Assembly: GCA_003566795.1 (NCBI GenBank)
Contig: PXBU01000146.1
Span: 1 to 8,493, forward strand
Length of the DNA stretch: 8,493 nucleotides
DNA from: Puniceicoccaceae bacterium
GTDB lineage: Bacteria > Verrucomicrobiota > Verrucomicrobiia > Opitutales > Coraliomargaritaceae
Direction: 5' to 3'
The position numbers and the translations under genes are program-made. The notes beneath the pieces were generated by a model. It was not told where the DNA came from, searched no databases, and saw only the letters and a list, made by a program, of their open reading frames with translations. Position 1 is the stretch's first letter. Every line of letters begins with the position of its first letter. This document shows positions 1-8,271 of the stretch, one piece after another.

Positions 1-2516
1 TCGGGGAATTCGCTCAGTTGCAGCGCCGTGTCGTTTCTGCGGGGGGATAGCTCGCCACCAATATCCGTCGGCGGTGCCCCGTCTTCCAGGGCGATGAGCA
101 CTTCGAAACGCTCCACCCCTTCCGGTGATGCGAACCAGGTGAGCTCCGCACCCGGCTGATTGGCGGCACCGACCGGGCGAATTGCGTGCAACATGGGCCG
201 GGGCAAGTCCTGAGTCGCCGTGCTGTCGATACAGCCCAGTCGGTTAATCGGACCGGGGTTACCCTCGTCATCCAATGCCTGCACGTAATAACAAAGGTTG
301 CCGCCGCGTGCCGGCAGGGAGCAATCCTGCCACTCCAGCTCACCGTCATCTTCCGGGTCGCGCATTTGCTGATGCACCAGTTCCAGCGCCCCGCCATTCA
401 GACGGCGATAGATGCGCCATTCGGCAATCGAATCGGAGGCATCGCGGGGGATGCGGATGCGGGGGCAGTTGATGGAGCCGGACGCCGGGTCCGCCGCGAC
501 ATGGAAGGTGGGCGGTGCTCCCGGCAAGCTGTAGCCCTGATTCAGCTCCGCCTGAAAGACCAGCTTGGCCGGACGGCCGCCGAAGCCCGTAGTCTCGTAG
601 CCTGCCAACCATTCAAAACCGACACCGACTTCCTCGGAGACCAGGCCCTGCCCGCCCGCTTGGGCAAAAAAGGTGGGTTGCGAGAGGGGCAATACCGATT
701 GGGCGGGGTTGATGAAAACGACGGACACTTCATTCTCTCCCGCGGGAAAATAAACCCGCCCTAGATCCTGTGCTCCATAGGGCAGGCGTTCACCTTGACC
801 TTTCGGCGGCTCCAGCCGGAACTCGGCCCACTCGATGCCGGGGTTATTGCGCTCGACCGTCAATTGAATGACCTGACGGTCTTTGGCGGCATCGACTTGT
901 CGGCCCGTCTCAATTTCCGTCGGTGCCGTCAGGTCGATCATATAGTCATAGGTCTCGATTGTGCCTTCGGTTCCCTCGGGGCCAGTGCGCTGCCGCAGGA
1001 CGCCCCAGATCGGAGGGCTATGGCCGGAAAGTAAGCCGTCGCAGGCGCTATCCCGCACCGCGCGCACAGTGTAATAAAAGGTGCGCCCATAGTCGTCGGG
1101 GCCGGGTGCCCCGGCGGCGGCCGGTGCGCCGCTGCTGCCGTCGTCGATAAAACTCAGGTTGCCGCGTGCATCCACTGCATCGGCGGGGATGGGCCCGGAG
1201 GCCTGGAAATCAATCGTCTCGTAGTCGGCTACGGTCGCACTCTGCATCTGGTTGATACCGTCGAAACGATAGACCAGATAATAGTCGGCCTCGCCCCCGC
1301 TTGCCGGATCCCAGCTGACTTTGAGATGGTGATGCTCGCTGCTACTATCGGCATCGTAGCGGAAGTCATTTTCCACCGAAACCCGCGCCGGTGGGTTGGG
1401 CGGCATGCGGTGGCACATGACCACGCGTTTGCCCTCCGAGAGTTGCCCATCGCGTCCGACGACATCGCGGGCCGCCAGGAAGTAGTAGAAGGTATCGCCG
1501 TCTTCAAACGGTGCGCCATCGTGGAAGCGGCGGTTGTCGTCGTGGATAAAAAAGTCGAGCGAATCACCCCCGGTTTCGGCTGCGCTCGCCTGGGCCTCGG
1601 ACTCGGAAAGGATGCGGCTGGGCAGCACGGGCGCACTGTTGACCTGATAGATCTCGGATGAGGCAAAAAACTCCCCCCGTTCGGGCGGTGCGGTATGCCA
1701 GTCATTGCCCTCGGCATAGTCCGCATCGACGCGGTAGAGGTTATAGCCGTAGTGAAGCGGCGCGACTTCCCGCAGATCATCCGGCGTGCTCCAAATGAAG
1801 CGGGCACTCAGGTGGCCCCGCGGCCCACCATCGTCGACGATAATCGGTGTTGCCGGTCGCGGCAAAAAGGGAGCGGGGTCGGTGGGATCGATGGTGACCC
1901 GGCCAATTGGCTCCAGACTTTCGTAGGCAAGCGCATCCCATTGGCGAATCTCATAGGTGACCGGACCCTTGGCCGCAATCGGCTCGGCGTAGCTTCGGCC
2001 AAGTGCCAGGTTGATGGAGGGATGCGCCCGCCCCAACCACAGCAGCGTGTCCCGCAGCTCCGGATCAGTTTGCGCGGCCTGTTGCAAGGCGGAGATCTTT
2101 TCGGCCAGGCTGGTCGCGGTTTGAGCACCTTCCAGGATTTCGCCGAAGAGCTCCTCGACACTGTTTTCCAGCAGCCATAGATCGTCATTCAAATTTTCGC
2201 CGGTGTCCAGCAGCGAGGCAATGATCGCCGGATCGGTAAAGGGGCGGACGATGGCCTGACGACTGTAAGGGTTGGGAGCATCCGCCGTGCCGCTCTTGCG
2301 GTAAATCGCAATCGGACTGTCGCCGAGCGCACCTTCAGCGGTTTCCTGCCAACTCAGGTAGCTAAAGGTGGCACCAGTGGCATCGGACTTCACCTGAGTG
2401 CCGACCGAAAGAATGAGCGGTTCCTCTAATTCAGCTTGTGCATGAACGACCGCATGGGGCAGACCGATTACCAAGGTGAAAAAGGAGGTAAAAAGAATGT
2501 GCATGTATGAGCGCAT
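1..2516 (-). CDS. Secreted fibronectin-type-III-like multidomain protein, C-terminus beyond the window (partial, 838+ aa)
   Basis: One frame stays open without a stop from the ATG at 2516 to the left edge, giving 838 complete codons, so the 3' end is missing. A second in-frame ATG (Met5, at 2504) is an alternative start; neither has a Shine-Dalgarno match. The N-terminus is a signal peptide: Arg2, hydrophobic core ILFTSFFTLVIGL, and probable cleavage after Ala26 or Ala28 (VHA / AQA). Residues about 105-165 look helical (LLENSVEELFGEIL and following). FN3-like modules follow at about 219-370, 371-507, 683-760 and 772 to the edge. They carry the usual signatures: a Trp in strand B (FIWSTP, VSWDPA, LTWFAS), a Tyr-rich strand such as YYLVYR, and a strand F pattern such as FYYFLAARD, FYYTVRAVRD or CYYVQALDD. 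Residues 508-680 look beta-rich but less clearly FN3. FN3 modules generally mediate protein or carbohydrate binding outside the cell, so a surface adhesin or structural partner of the upstream giant protein is plausible. No catalytic domain is visible in the part present. Confidence 0.9.
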   Translation of the reverse strand, partial: MRSYMHILFTSFFTLVIGLPHAVVHAQAELEEPLILSVGTQVKSDATGATFSYLSWQETAEGALGDSPIAIYRKSGTADAPNPYSRQAIVRPFTDPAIIASLLDTGENLNDDLWLLENSVEELFGEILEGAQTATSLAEKISALQQAAQTDPELRDTLLWLGRAHPSINLALGRSYAEPIAAKGPVTYEIRQWDALAYESLEPIGRVTIDPTDPAPFLPRPATPIIVDDGGPRGHLSARFIWSTPDDLREVAPLHYGYNLYRVDADYAEGNDWHTAPPERGEFFASSEIYQVNSAPVLPSRILSESEAQASAAETGGDSLDFFIHDDNRRFHDGAPFEDGDTFYYFLAARDVVGRDGQLSEGKRVVMCHRMPPNPPARVSVENDFRYDADSSSEHHHLKVSWDPASGGEADYYLVYRFDGINQMQSATVADYETIDFQASGPIPADAVDARGNLSFIDDGSSGAPAAAGAPGPDDYGRTFYYTVRAVRDSACDGLLSGHSPPIWGVLRQRTGPEGTEGTIETYDYMIDLTAPTEIETGRQVDAAKDRQVIQLTVERNNPGIEWAEFRLEPPKGQGERLPYGAQDLGRVYFPAGENEVSVVFINPAQSVLPLSQPTFFAQAGGQGLVSEEVGVGFEWLAGYETTGFGGRPAKLVFQAELNQGYSLPGAPPTFHVAADPASGSINCPRIRIPRDASDSIAEWRIYRRLNGGALELVHQQMRDPEDDGELEWQDCSLPARGGNLCYYVQALDDEGNPGPINRLGCIDSTATQDLPRPMLHAIRPVGAANQPGAELTWFASPEGVERFEVLIALEDGAPPTDIGGELSPRRNDTALQLSEFP

Positions 2517-2553
2517 GAGAATTTTTTTGTAAAGGTTCGCGGTTCAGAGGGGA
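2517..2553 (-). other. 37-bp intergenic gap joining the two large genes into a probable operon
   Basis: The gap between the TGA of the giant gene and the ATG of the FN3-like gene contains no hairpin followed by a T-run on the minus strand and no recognisable promoter. Reading the minus strand, it ends in an A-run (ACAAAAAAATTCTC) directly before the ATG, with no purine-rich Shine-Dalgarno motif. An A-rich, unstructured leader could serve as the initiation region, as known in bacteria that make little use of SD pairing. The short same-strand spacing supports cotranscription. Confidence 0.6.
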
Positions 2554-5500
2554 TCAATCGAAGTCAATATCCCAGTCGCTGTCGGCATAGCTGGCAGTGA
2601 CATCGACACTCTTGCTGATGGTTTTGAGTCCGAGGCTGATTTCCCCTTTGACGAAGCCAGTTCCGTAGAGGGTGGTCGTGCCGGCGGCCCCGTCACGTGA
2701 GCCGACCATGGTAATTTCACCGGAGCCACTGACGATGCAGAGGATGCGCCCGGAGAGCCCGGCAAAGACCTTGCCGCCGTAAACCGGACCTTCCAGGAAG
2801 AAGAAAGCACCCGCACCGATCCCGGCGGAGATGTCGAACATACAACTGGCCGGAATCCCCAGAATGGCTTCGCCGACAGGGATCCAGGCTTCCCCGTAGA
2901 CGTAGGCTCCAGTAAAGGTCGGATCCGGTTCGTTGAGCACCGCCGCGACATCCTCGTCCCAGATCAGGATCGGATCGAGTGTGCAGGTGCGGCCAAAGAA
3001 GAACCCGCCGCTGGCCTCGTAGTCTCCGAATTCGAGGCCCAGCGCGGCACTCAAGTAGGCTTCCTGCACTTCGCCGTCCCAGGCGCTGAAGGCCATGGCA
3101 GCAGCGAGGTCTTTAATCACGAAAGACTCGAAGCCAATCTCGCCCTCGGTAATGGCAAAGGCGCCCCCCATACCAAGCAGTGAGGGTAATCCCTCACCCG
3201 AAGTATCGAAGGAGAACTTGGTGCCGATGTCCGCACGCAGGCCGGGGCTGATCCACTCGACCGGCATATCGATCGTGCCGAGGCTGACCTCGACGGCACG
3301 GCCACCCGCCGGACCGGTGCAGCCCTCCGAACCGTCCGAGCGGAGCTGCTTGATCTGCAAATAGGCCCGCAGCGTCATCTCATCCGGAACCTTCAGCTCA
3401 AACACCCCATCGAGACGCAAGAGCCGCAGCGCATCGCCCTGGATGTGGGCAAATCCATCGATCTCGCCCGCCCCGATTTTTTCGCCCAGGTCGCCGAGGG
3501 CTTCATTGAGTTCCTCCTCGGTGCGACCCACCGTTTCGGCGATGAGGTCTTGGACAATCTGATTGATTTCGGCAAAGAGCGTATCCACGACCTCCTGTTT
3601 CTGCAAGTACACGTCCTGCAGACGCTGACGGACAATCGTGTGGTAACGGCGAATAATTTGCGAATCGAAGAAAGCGTCCTCAAAGCTTTCACGCAGGAAG
3701 GCCTTGAGCTCTTCTTTCATGGCTTTGATTTGCTCGGGATCATGGTGGCCAGCCAGCGGATCGTCTTCCCAATACAATTCCTCCAGCGACAGATCATTGC
3801 GCGGCAACTGCTCCAAACGCGCCAGCAGTTCGTCGAAGACCGTATCGATGACTTGATCGATTTCAGCACCCGCCTCCGCCAGTTTGCTGCGAACCTCTTC
3901 GGCAAAGCCATCGACCGCATCTTCCTTTTCTTCCAGCGCGTCAACTAATTGACTGAGCCGCTGGTCGATGTCGTCGAGGAATAGATTGATCTGCTCGATG
4001 GTTGGATCGGCCTTGGCGAGGAGATCTTCCAGCGGCTCCTCAACCACATCCATGACGAAGCCGGAAATTTCCTGGCCAATCAGATTCTCGATGATGTTTT
4101 CCAAAAACTCCCGCCCCTGTCCATCCGGCCCGCGGGAGAGGAGACCTTCGATGTCCTCTTCGTCCAGGTTGAGTTCGACGGTTCCGGGCTTGAGCGAGCG
4201 CACACTGTTTTGGATGGATTTGACCTCTCGGGTCAACTCGTTGATGAGGTTGCCCGGCACCTGGCTGGCATTATCAGCCTGGCCGAGGAGCTCCTCGAGC
4301 TTCGCTTTTAACTCGTTGCGCTTGCCGTCCACATCCGCCTCGAGGCCATCGAGGAGCGCGTCCCACTCATCCAGTCCGCCCTCGATGTCGCTGATGCGTG
4401 CATTATACTGGCCCTGAATTTGTGAGAGCGCCCCGCTTGACTCGTCGACCGCAGTTTGCAGGTAGGCGTTTATCTCGTCCGCCAGATCGTCGAGAATCGG
4501 GTCGATTCCCTCGTCGAACAGATTCCGGAAGAGATCCTGCACCTTGTCGTCGAGAATGCGGGCAAAGCTGTCCACGCCGCCAGTCAGCAGCTCATAGAGA
4601 TCCTCACCGGCCCCATCGATAAAGCTCTGTGCCGCACCAAGTTGTTCGTCGGCGGCCTCAAATACCATGTTGGCCACATTGATCTGCGGTAGACCGTCGT
4701 AGGATGCGCCGAAGACGAGCTCGGCGTTCTCTGCGCTGAGATAGCGGATCTGGTGTTCGACCTGAAGAACGAGGAGATCATTCTCCACATTGCGCGGCGA
4801 GCGGAACGCGCGGTTGACCGCATTCCAGCGCAGCGGATAATCGAAGGGGATCACGCCCAGCCATTGCTTCTGGGCGCGCACCAGATAGGTCTCGTGCGCG
4901 TCGTCTTCCTTGGTGGGATTGCGATAAAAGTCCAGGGACTCCGCAGCGGGATAACCCCGGTTGGCTTGGTCGAAGGAAGCTTGCGAGAAAAAGTGGTCGT
5001 CGCCATCGCGCCAACCCTCGGTGGGCCAGCCGCCCATGACATGGTAAAGGCCGGGATCCGGTGCCTCCTCTTCTTCACCGAGCGATCGGGTGGTGAAGTG
5101 GATCTGCGCCTGCAAGCGCTCAAAGAAGGGAACGCCCATCCCAGCGGCCAGTGAGAAATATGGCTCCTCATTTTCAGGGTCCCGCAAGGCATGCGAATTG
5201 AAATAAATATCAGCGACTGGTTCGAGGGAATAGCTCTCCTCGCCAGGCCCCAGAATCGAGAGGTGCGCGGGCGCAACCAAGCGGGAGTCCACCTCCGCCG
5301 GAGCACCGCTTTGATCGCTTAGGTGGCTGTTCTCCAGCGCGATAATTTCCCCGTTATTGAAGAAGCCGACCACCCCGTAAAGCGGCAGGGCAAAGGTGCG
5401 CGGAGTGGTGCCGATACCCAGCGTCAGATAGCCGGCAGTCGGATCACAGGGGTTGTCGCCATCGGGCTCAAATTGGATGGCAAAGGTGTCAAAGTCGGCC

Positions 5501-8163
5501 CGCCAGTAGGCCAGCACTTTTGTCGGATCGTCTTCCGGCGGTGCGGCACTGTCGAGACCACCAGTGCAGGTGACCGTTAGATTTTCAAACTCCTGGGTAA
5601 ATTTGGACGGCTCGATGACGTCGACTTCCCCATTGACGCGGGAATCGAAATTTTCGCCCGACAGAAAAGAGAGACCAAAGTTGGAGAACTGAAAAGGATA
5701 GCCGTAGATTTCTTTGCTCGCTTTAAATTCTACCGCCTCGTGAATTCCGGCGACGCCAGCCTGGCGGGTATAAAATTTGGAGCGACCCGTTAAGCCAAAC
5801 TCAAAGGTTTCTCCACCAAGCACACTCAGGCCCAACGCGCCATCATCTTTCGCAACGCGGAAATTAAAACCGGGGTAATCCCCTAGCCCATCGACATAGG
5901 CGGTGCTGCCGGGGCGCTCCATGGCTTCCGGATTTTGCGGTTCGGCGAGGTCCAGTCCAGCAAGCAGCAGATGAGCGGCGGCGTCCTCGGAGTTTTGCGG
6001 GAAGTGATGCGCCGCGAGCATGTAGCCGGCACTGTAAAAAGTAGCTTGCTCAAAAGGCATCGCCTCGTGGGTGAATCCGCCGCTGTCATTGCGGCCCCAC
6101 TGGAGGATTTCCGGGTCAGGCGTCCCGCCAGCATCGACCAACTGACCGGTCGCAAAGAGGCCGCCCTCGGGAGTGAAATTGATCGCTCCCACCTCCAATC
6201 GACTGGTGATCGCCGAGGCACCGGTGGGGCAGTCGGCGGTCGGACAACCGCTGGCATAGCTCTGCTCAACCAGGCTGGAGGCACTGAGGAAGCTCTGCTC
6301 GACCTGAACCCGGCTGTCGCGAATGTCCAGCTCGCCACTGCCATAATCAAATTCCAAACCGAGCGGGAAATGCGCTTTGTGACTGCCCACCCCCAGGTTC
6401 AGCGGGGCACCCACCGAGACCAGAGCCGCGCCGGTTTCGGGGTTGGACCGGATGGTGACGTCCGGAGCATTGAGAACTGGATTCAAGTCGTGCAGATAGT
6501 ATTGGTTCGAACGCTTGGTGATGGCTTCGGGATTGGGGATCACCCCACCTGACGGGTTGGCCAGATAGTCGTAGCGGTGACCTTGCGCGGAGACGACGGC
6601 TGAGGTGTTGACCGTGATTTCGTCACGCTCCAGATCCCAGGTCAGCTGGCTCAGCTCATATAACAGAGGGAATTGCTCGCCGGAAAGGTAGGTCGGCGAA
6701 CCATAGGCAAACGTAAGTGTCGTGGCCACCGGGAAAATTTCTTTGTCGAATTGCGCGACCTGCAACGCCTGGCTTGGCGCGGCGATCGACTCCGGACGAT
6801 CAAATTCGCTATCATGCCCGAGCAGGCCGGTGCCCGCCGGGAGCAACACCTCGATCGAGCCATTGGCCCCGCTTCCATCGAGGTTGACCTGCCGATGCCG
6901 GAAACGGAAGCTGCCCTGCTGCCGCAGGGTGTAATCAGGCGTGGGGCGCGCGGCGGCCACGACAGACGGCTGGTTGTAAACCGTTACTCCGCCCGAATCC
7001 AAGCTTAGCGGCAATGTCGTATTGCCAAAAACCAAATCCTCGTTGCCGTCAATGAAGCCTCCCTGCGCGGCGACTTCAAACTCCACCGGCAATGTCCCGC
7101 TGGAGGGAGCCCCGGTCAACACGGGCCGCTGCTTTAAACCGTTGATCGTGGTATTAATGTCGCCGAAGCGCACGGTCCCGGTGGCGTGGATAAACGGCTC
7201 CGGGTCGGTGTCGAGCGTATTGCCTCGCGCCAGGCTGCTTTCGGGCTCAGCAGCAATCTCGATGTGATGGATACTTACCCGGATCGAGTATTCCGAGTTG
7301 ACCGAATCGAGTTGCCCGGCGGGCCGGAAAGAAAGAATTTGATTGGGGAAGGTGGTGTGGGAGGGATTGCGGGGGCTGCCGCTTTCGAAGGCCGATAGCG
7401 TGTAGCTCTCCTCAACAATACCGTCGTTCTGCAGGGGAATTTTATCCCCCAAATCGTTCAGCAGTGTGATCTCATACTGCACCGTCACTGAGTCAGTCGG
7501 CGCAATCGACTGATCGAACTGATCCCATCGATGGAATTCCGCATCCACGCGAGCGACGAAATGATCGTAGTCGTCCACGGTGTCGATCATCGCGGATTCC
7601 TGGATGGCAGCACCGTTCAAGGTTGAGATGACATTCAATGCGGCATCGTTAGGATCCTCGTTCGTAAAATGGATCAGCCGGAGCGGAAACGAAGTGGTCG
7701 TGCCGGAAGGACTAATCGTCTGCCACGAACCGCCCTCACTCTCGCGCCGGTCCACTCGAATCAGTTCTGCTTCGTAACTGTGGTAGGGATTCAACGGAGG
7801 GGAGCCGATCTCCACCGCGACACTCACGGAAAGCGAGGCCGATCCAGACCCGGAAAGGGGCACATTGTTTAGTTGTTCAACACCTTCGCCAACCACAGTG
7901 TTCGTCATTTGATCCCGGAGTACGACGATGTAGCGATAATCGTAACTTTCGTTCGCATCACCCGTCGCTTGGTGAGTGAACGAAATCTGAACGAATTCCC
8001 GGTCATCTGCGGCATCCGGATGCGCGGCCAAGACAAAGCCACCATCATTATCAATCGATAAGCCGCTCACCGAATCAGAGTCAGCAGCTAGCTGATTGAA
8101 CAAGGCAAAAAACAAGGCCAAAGCAAGCCCTGCAGCGAACGGTGGTTGAGGTCGTGCTGTCAT
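2554..8163 (-). CDS. Giant secreted protein of unknown function (1869 aa; beta-rich / helical coiled-coil / beta-rich)
   Basis: I do not recognise a named family. The frame is open for 1869 codons from an ATG at 8163 to a TGA at 2556-2554. A TTG three codons upstream (8172) is in frame, but the ATG is preferred because it gives a compact signal peptide: Arg4, a hydrophobic core at about residues 9-22 (LALALFFALF), and probable cleavage after Ala26 or Ala27. No Shine-Dalgarno sequence precedes either start. Residues 30-1170 are beta-rich, beginning with what look like two degenerate Ig-like units (about 50-165 and 195-305). Cys640 and Cys645 form a close pair. Residues 1172-1560 are acidic, Leu-rich and helical, without transmembrane character. 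Residues 1562-1869 are Gly/aromatic-rich with alternating hydrophobic residues, suggesting beta-strands, and the protein ends in DWDIDFD. No catalytic motif, LPXTG, PEP-CTERM or lipobox was seen. It is probably secreted or surface-exposed and cotranscribed with the FN3-like gene 37 bp downstream. The reading frame is near certain; the function is unknown. Confidence 0.93.
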   Translation of the reverse strand: MTARPQPPFAAGLALALFFALFNQLAADSDSVSGLSIDNDGGFVLAAHPDAADDREFVQISFTHQATGDANESYDYRYIVVLRDQMTNTVVGEGVEQLNNVPLSGSGSASLSVSVAVEIGSPPLNPYHSYEAELIRVDRRESEGGSWQTISPSGTTTSFPLRLIHFTNEDPNDAALNVISTLNGAAIQESAMIDTVDDYDHFVARVDAEFHRWDQFDQSIAPTDSVTVQYEITLLNDLGDKIPLQNDGIVEESYTLSAFESGSPRNPSHTTFPNQILSFRPAGQLDSVNSEYSIRVSIHHIEIAAEPESSLARGNTLDTDPEPFIHATGTVRFGDINTTINGLKQRPVLTGAPSSGTLPVEFEVAAQGGFIDGNEDLVFGNTTLPLSLDSGGVTVYNQPSVVAAARPTPDYTLRQQGSFRFRHRQVNLDGSGANGSIEVLLPAGTGLLGHDSEFDRPESIAAPSQALQVAQFDKEIFPVATTLTFAYGSPTYLSGEQFPLLYELSQLTWDLERDEITVNTSAVVSAQGHRYDYLANPSGGVIPNPEAITKRSNQYYLHDLNPVLNAPDVTIRSNPETGAALVSVGAPLNLGVGSHKAHFPLGLEFDYGSGELDIRDSRVQVEQSFLSASSLVEQSYASGCPTADCPTGASAITSRLEVGAINFTPEGGLFATGQLVDAGGTPDPEILQWGRNDSGGFTHEAMPFEQATFYSAGYMLAAHHFPQNSEDAAAHLLLAGLDLAEPQNPEAMERPGSTAYVDGLGDYPGFNFRVAKDDGALGLSVLGGETFEFGLTGRSKFYTRQAGVAGIHEAVEFKASKEIYGYPFQFSNFGLSFLSGENFDSRVNGEVDVIEPSKFTQEFENLTVTCTGGLDSAAPPEDDPTKVLAYWRADFDTFAIQFEPDGDNPCDPTAGYLTLGIGTTPRTFALPLYGVVGFFNNGEIIALENSHLSDQSGAPAEVDSRLVAPAHLSILGPGEESYSLEPVADIYFNSHALRDPENEEPYFSLAAGMGVPFFERLQAQIHFTTRSLGEEEEAPDPGLYHVMGGWPTEGWRDGDDHFFSQASFDQANRGYPAAESLDFYRNPTKEDDAHETYLVRAQKQWLGVIPFDYPLRWNAVNRAFRSPRNVENDLLVLQVEHQIRYLSAENAELVFGASYDGLPQINVANMVFEAADEQLGAAQSFIDGAGEDLYELLTGGVDSFARILDDKVQDLFRNLFDEGIDPILDDLADEINAYLQTAVDESSGALSQIQGQYNARISDIEGGLDEWDALLDGLEADVDGKRNELKAKLEELLGQADNASQVPGNLINELTREVKSIQNSVRSLKPGTVELNLDEEDIEGLLSRGPDGQGREFLENIIENLIGQEISGFVMDVVEEPLEDLLAKADPTIEQINLFLDDIDQRLSQLVDALEEKEDAVDGFAEEVRSKLAEAGAEIDQVIDTVFDELLARLEQLPRNDLSLEELYWEDDPLAGHHDPEQIKAMKEELKAFLRESFEDAFFDSQIIRRYHTIVRQRLQDVYLQKQEVVDTLFAEINQIVQDLIAETVGRTEEELNEALGDLGEKIGAGEIDGFAHIQGDALRLLRLDGVFELKVPDEMTLRAYLQIKQLRSDGSEGCTGPAGGRAVEVSLGTIDMPVEWISPGLRADIGTKFSFDTSGEGLPSLLGMGGAFAITEGEIGFESFVIKDLAAAMAFSAWDGEVQEAYLSAALGLEFGDYEASGGFFFGRTCTLDPILIWDEDVAAVLNEPDPTFTGAYVYGEAWIPVGEAILGIPASCMFDISAGIGAGAFFFLEGPVYGGKVFAGLSGRILCIVSGSGEITMVGSRDGAAGTTTLYGTGFVKGEISLGLKTISKSVDVTASYADSDWDIDFD

Positions 8164-8226
8164 ATTTGGCAAAGGTAGAGGATCTATCCAAACGTTGTTG
8201 GAATGATGTCTGGGAAAACAGGGGAG

Positions 8227-8252
8227 AACACCCCGCGAGAGGAAACACCCCG
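8227..8252. repeat. Short direct repeat AACACCCCG x2 (17-bp period)
   Basis: AACACCCCG occurs at 8227-8235 and again at 8244-8252, a spacing of 17 bp start to start, between the candidate promoter and the start codon of the giant gene. Tandem 9-mers in a leader can be regulator half-sites or RNA-level elements. At this length they could also be coincidental in C-rich sequence, so function is not claimed. Confidence 0.4.
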
Positions 8253-8271
8253 GCTCGATCGTGCACTCAGC

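Noticed and set aside
1229..2188. Two adjoining minus-strand frames (1808-2188 and 1229-1807) that could be mistaken for genes.
   Set aside because: They are rich in Arg, Ser, Thr and Pro without domain sense. The frame that continues unbroken from the signal peptide at 2516 to the edge shows clear FN3-like modules over the same bases.
2481..2532. A perfect-looking Shine-Dalgarno (AAAGGAGGT) followed 7 bp later by an ATG on the plus strand.
   Set aside because: The reading frame is only 11 codons before TAA. The motif is the antisense of hydrophobic signal-peptide codons (Leu-Phe-Thr-Ser-Phe-Phe) of the minus-strand FN3-like gene.
5935..6552. A 205-codon plus-strand frame, and similar frames of 150-190 codons elsewhere on the plus strand (for example 186-764, 1695-2180 and 3445-3948).
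   Set aside because: All lie wholly inside the two long minus-strand genes, encode Arg/Gly-rich low-plausibility sequence and are the long shadows expected in GC-rich coding DNA.
8163..8172. TTG at 8172 as the start of the giant gene.
   Set aside because: It adds only three residues, has no Shine-Dalgarno support, and the ATG at 8163 is a more usual start giving a well-formed signal peptide.
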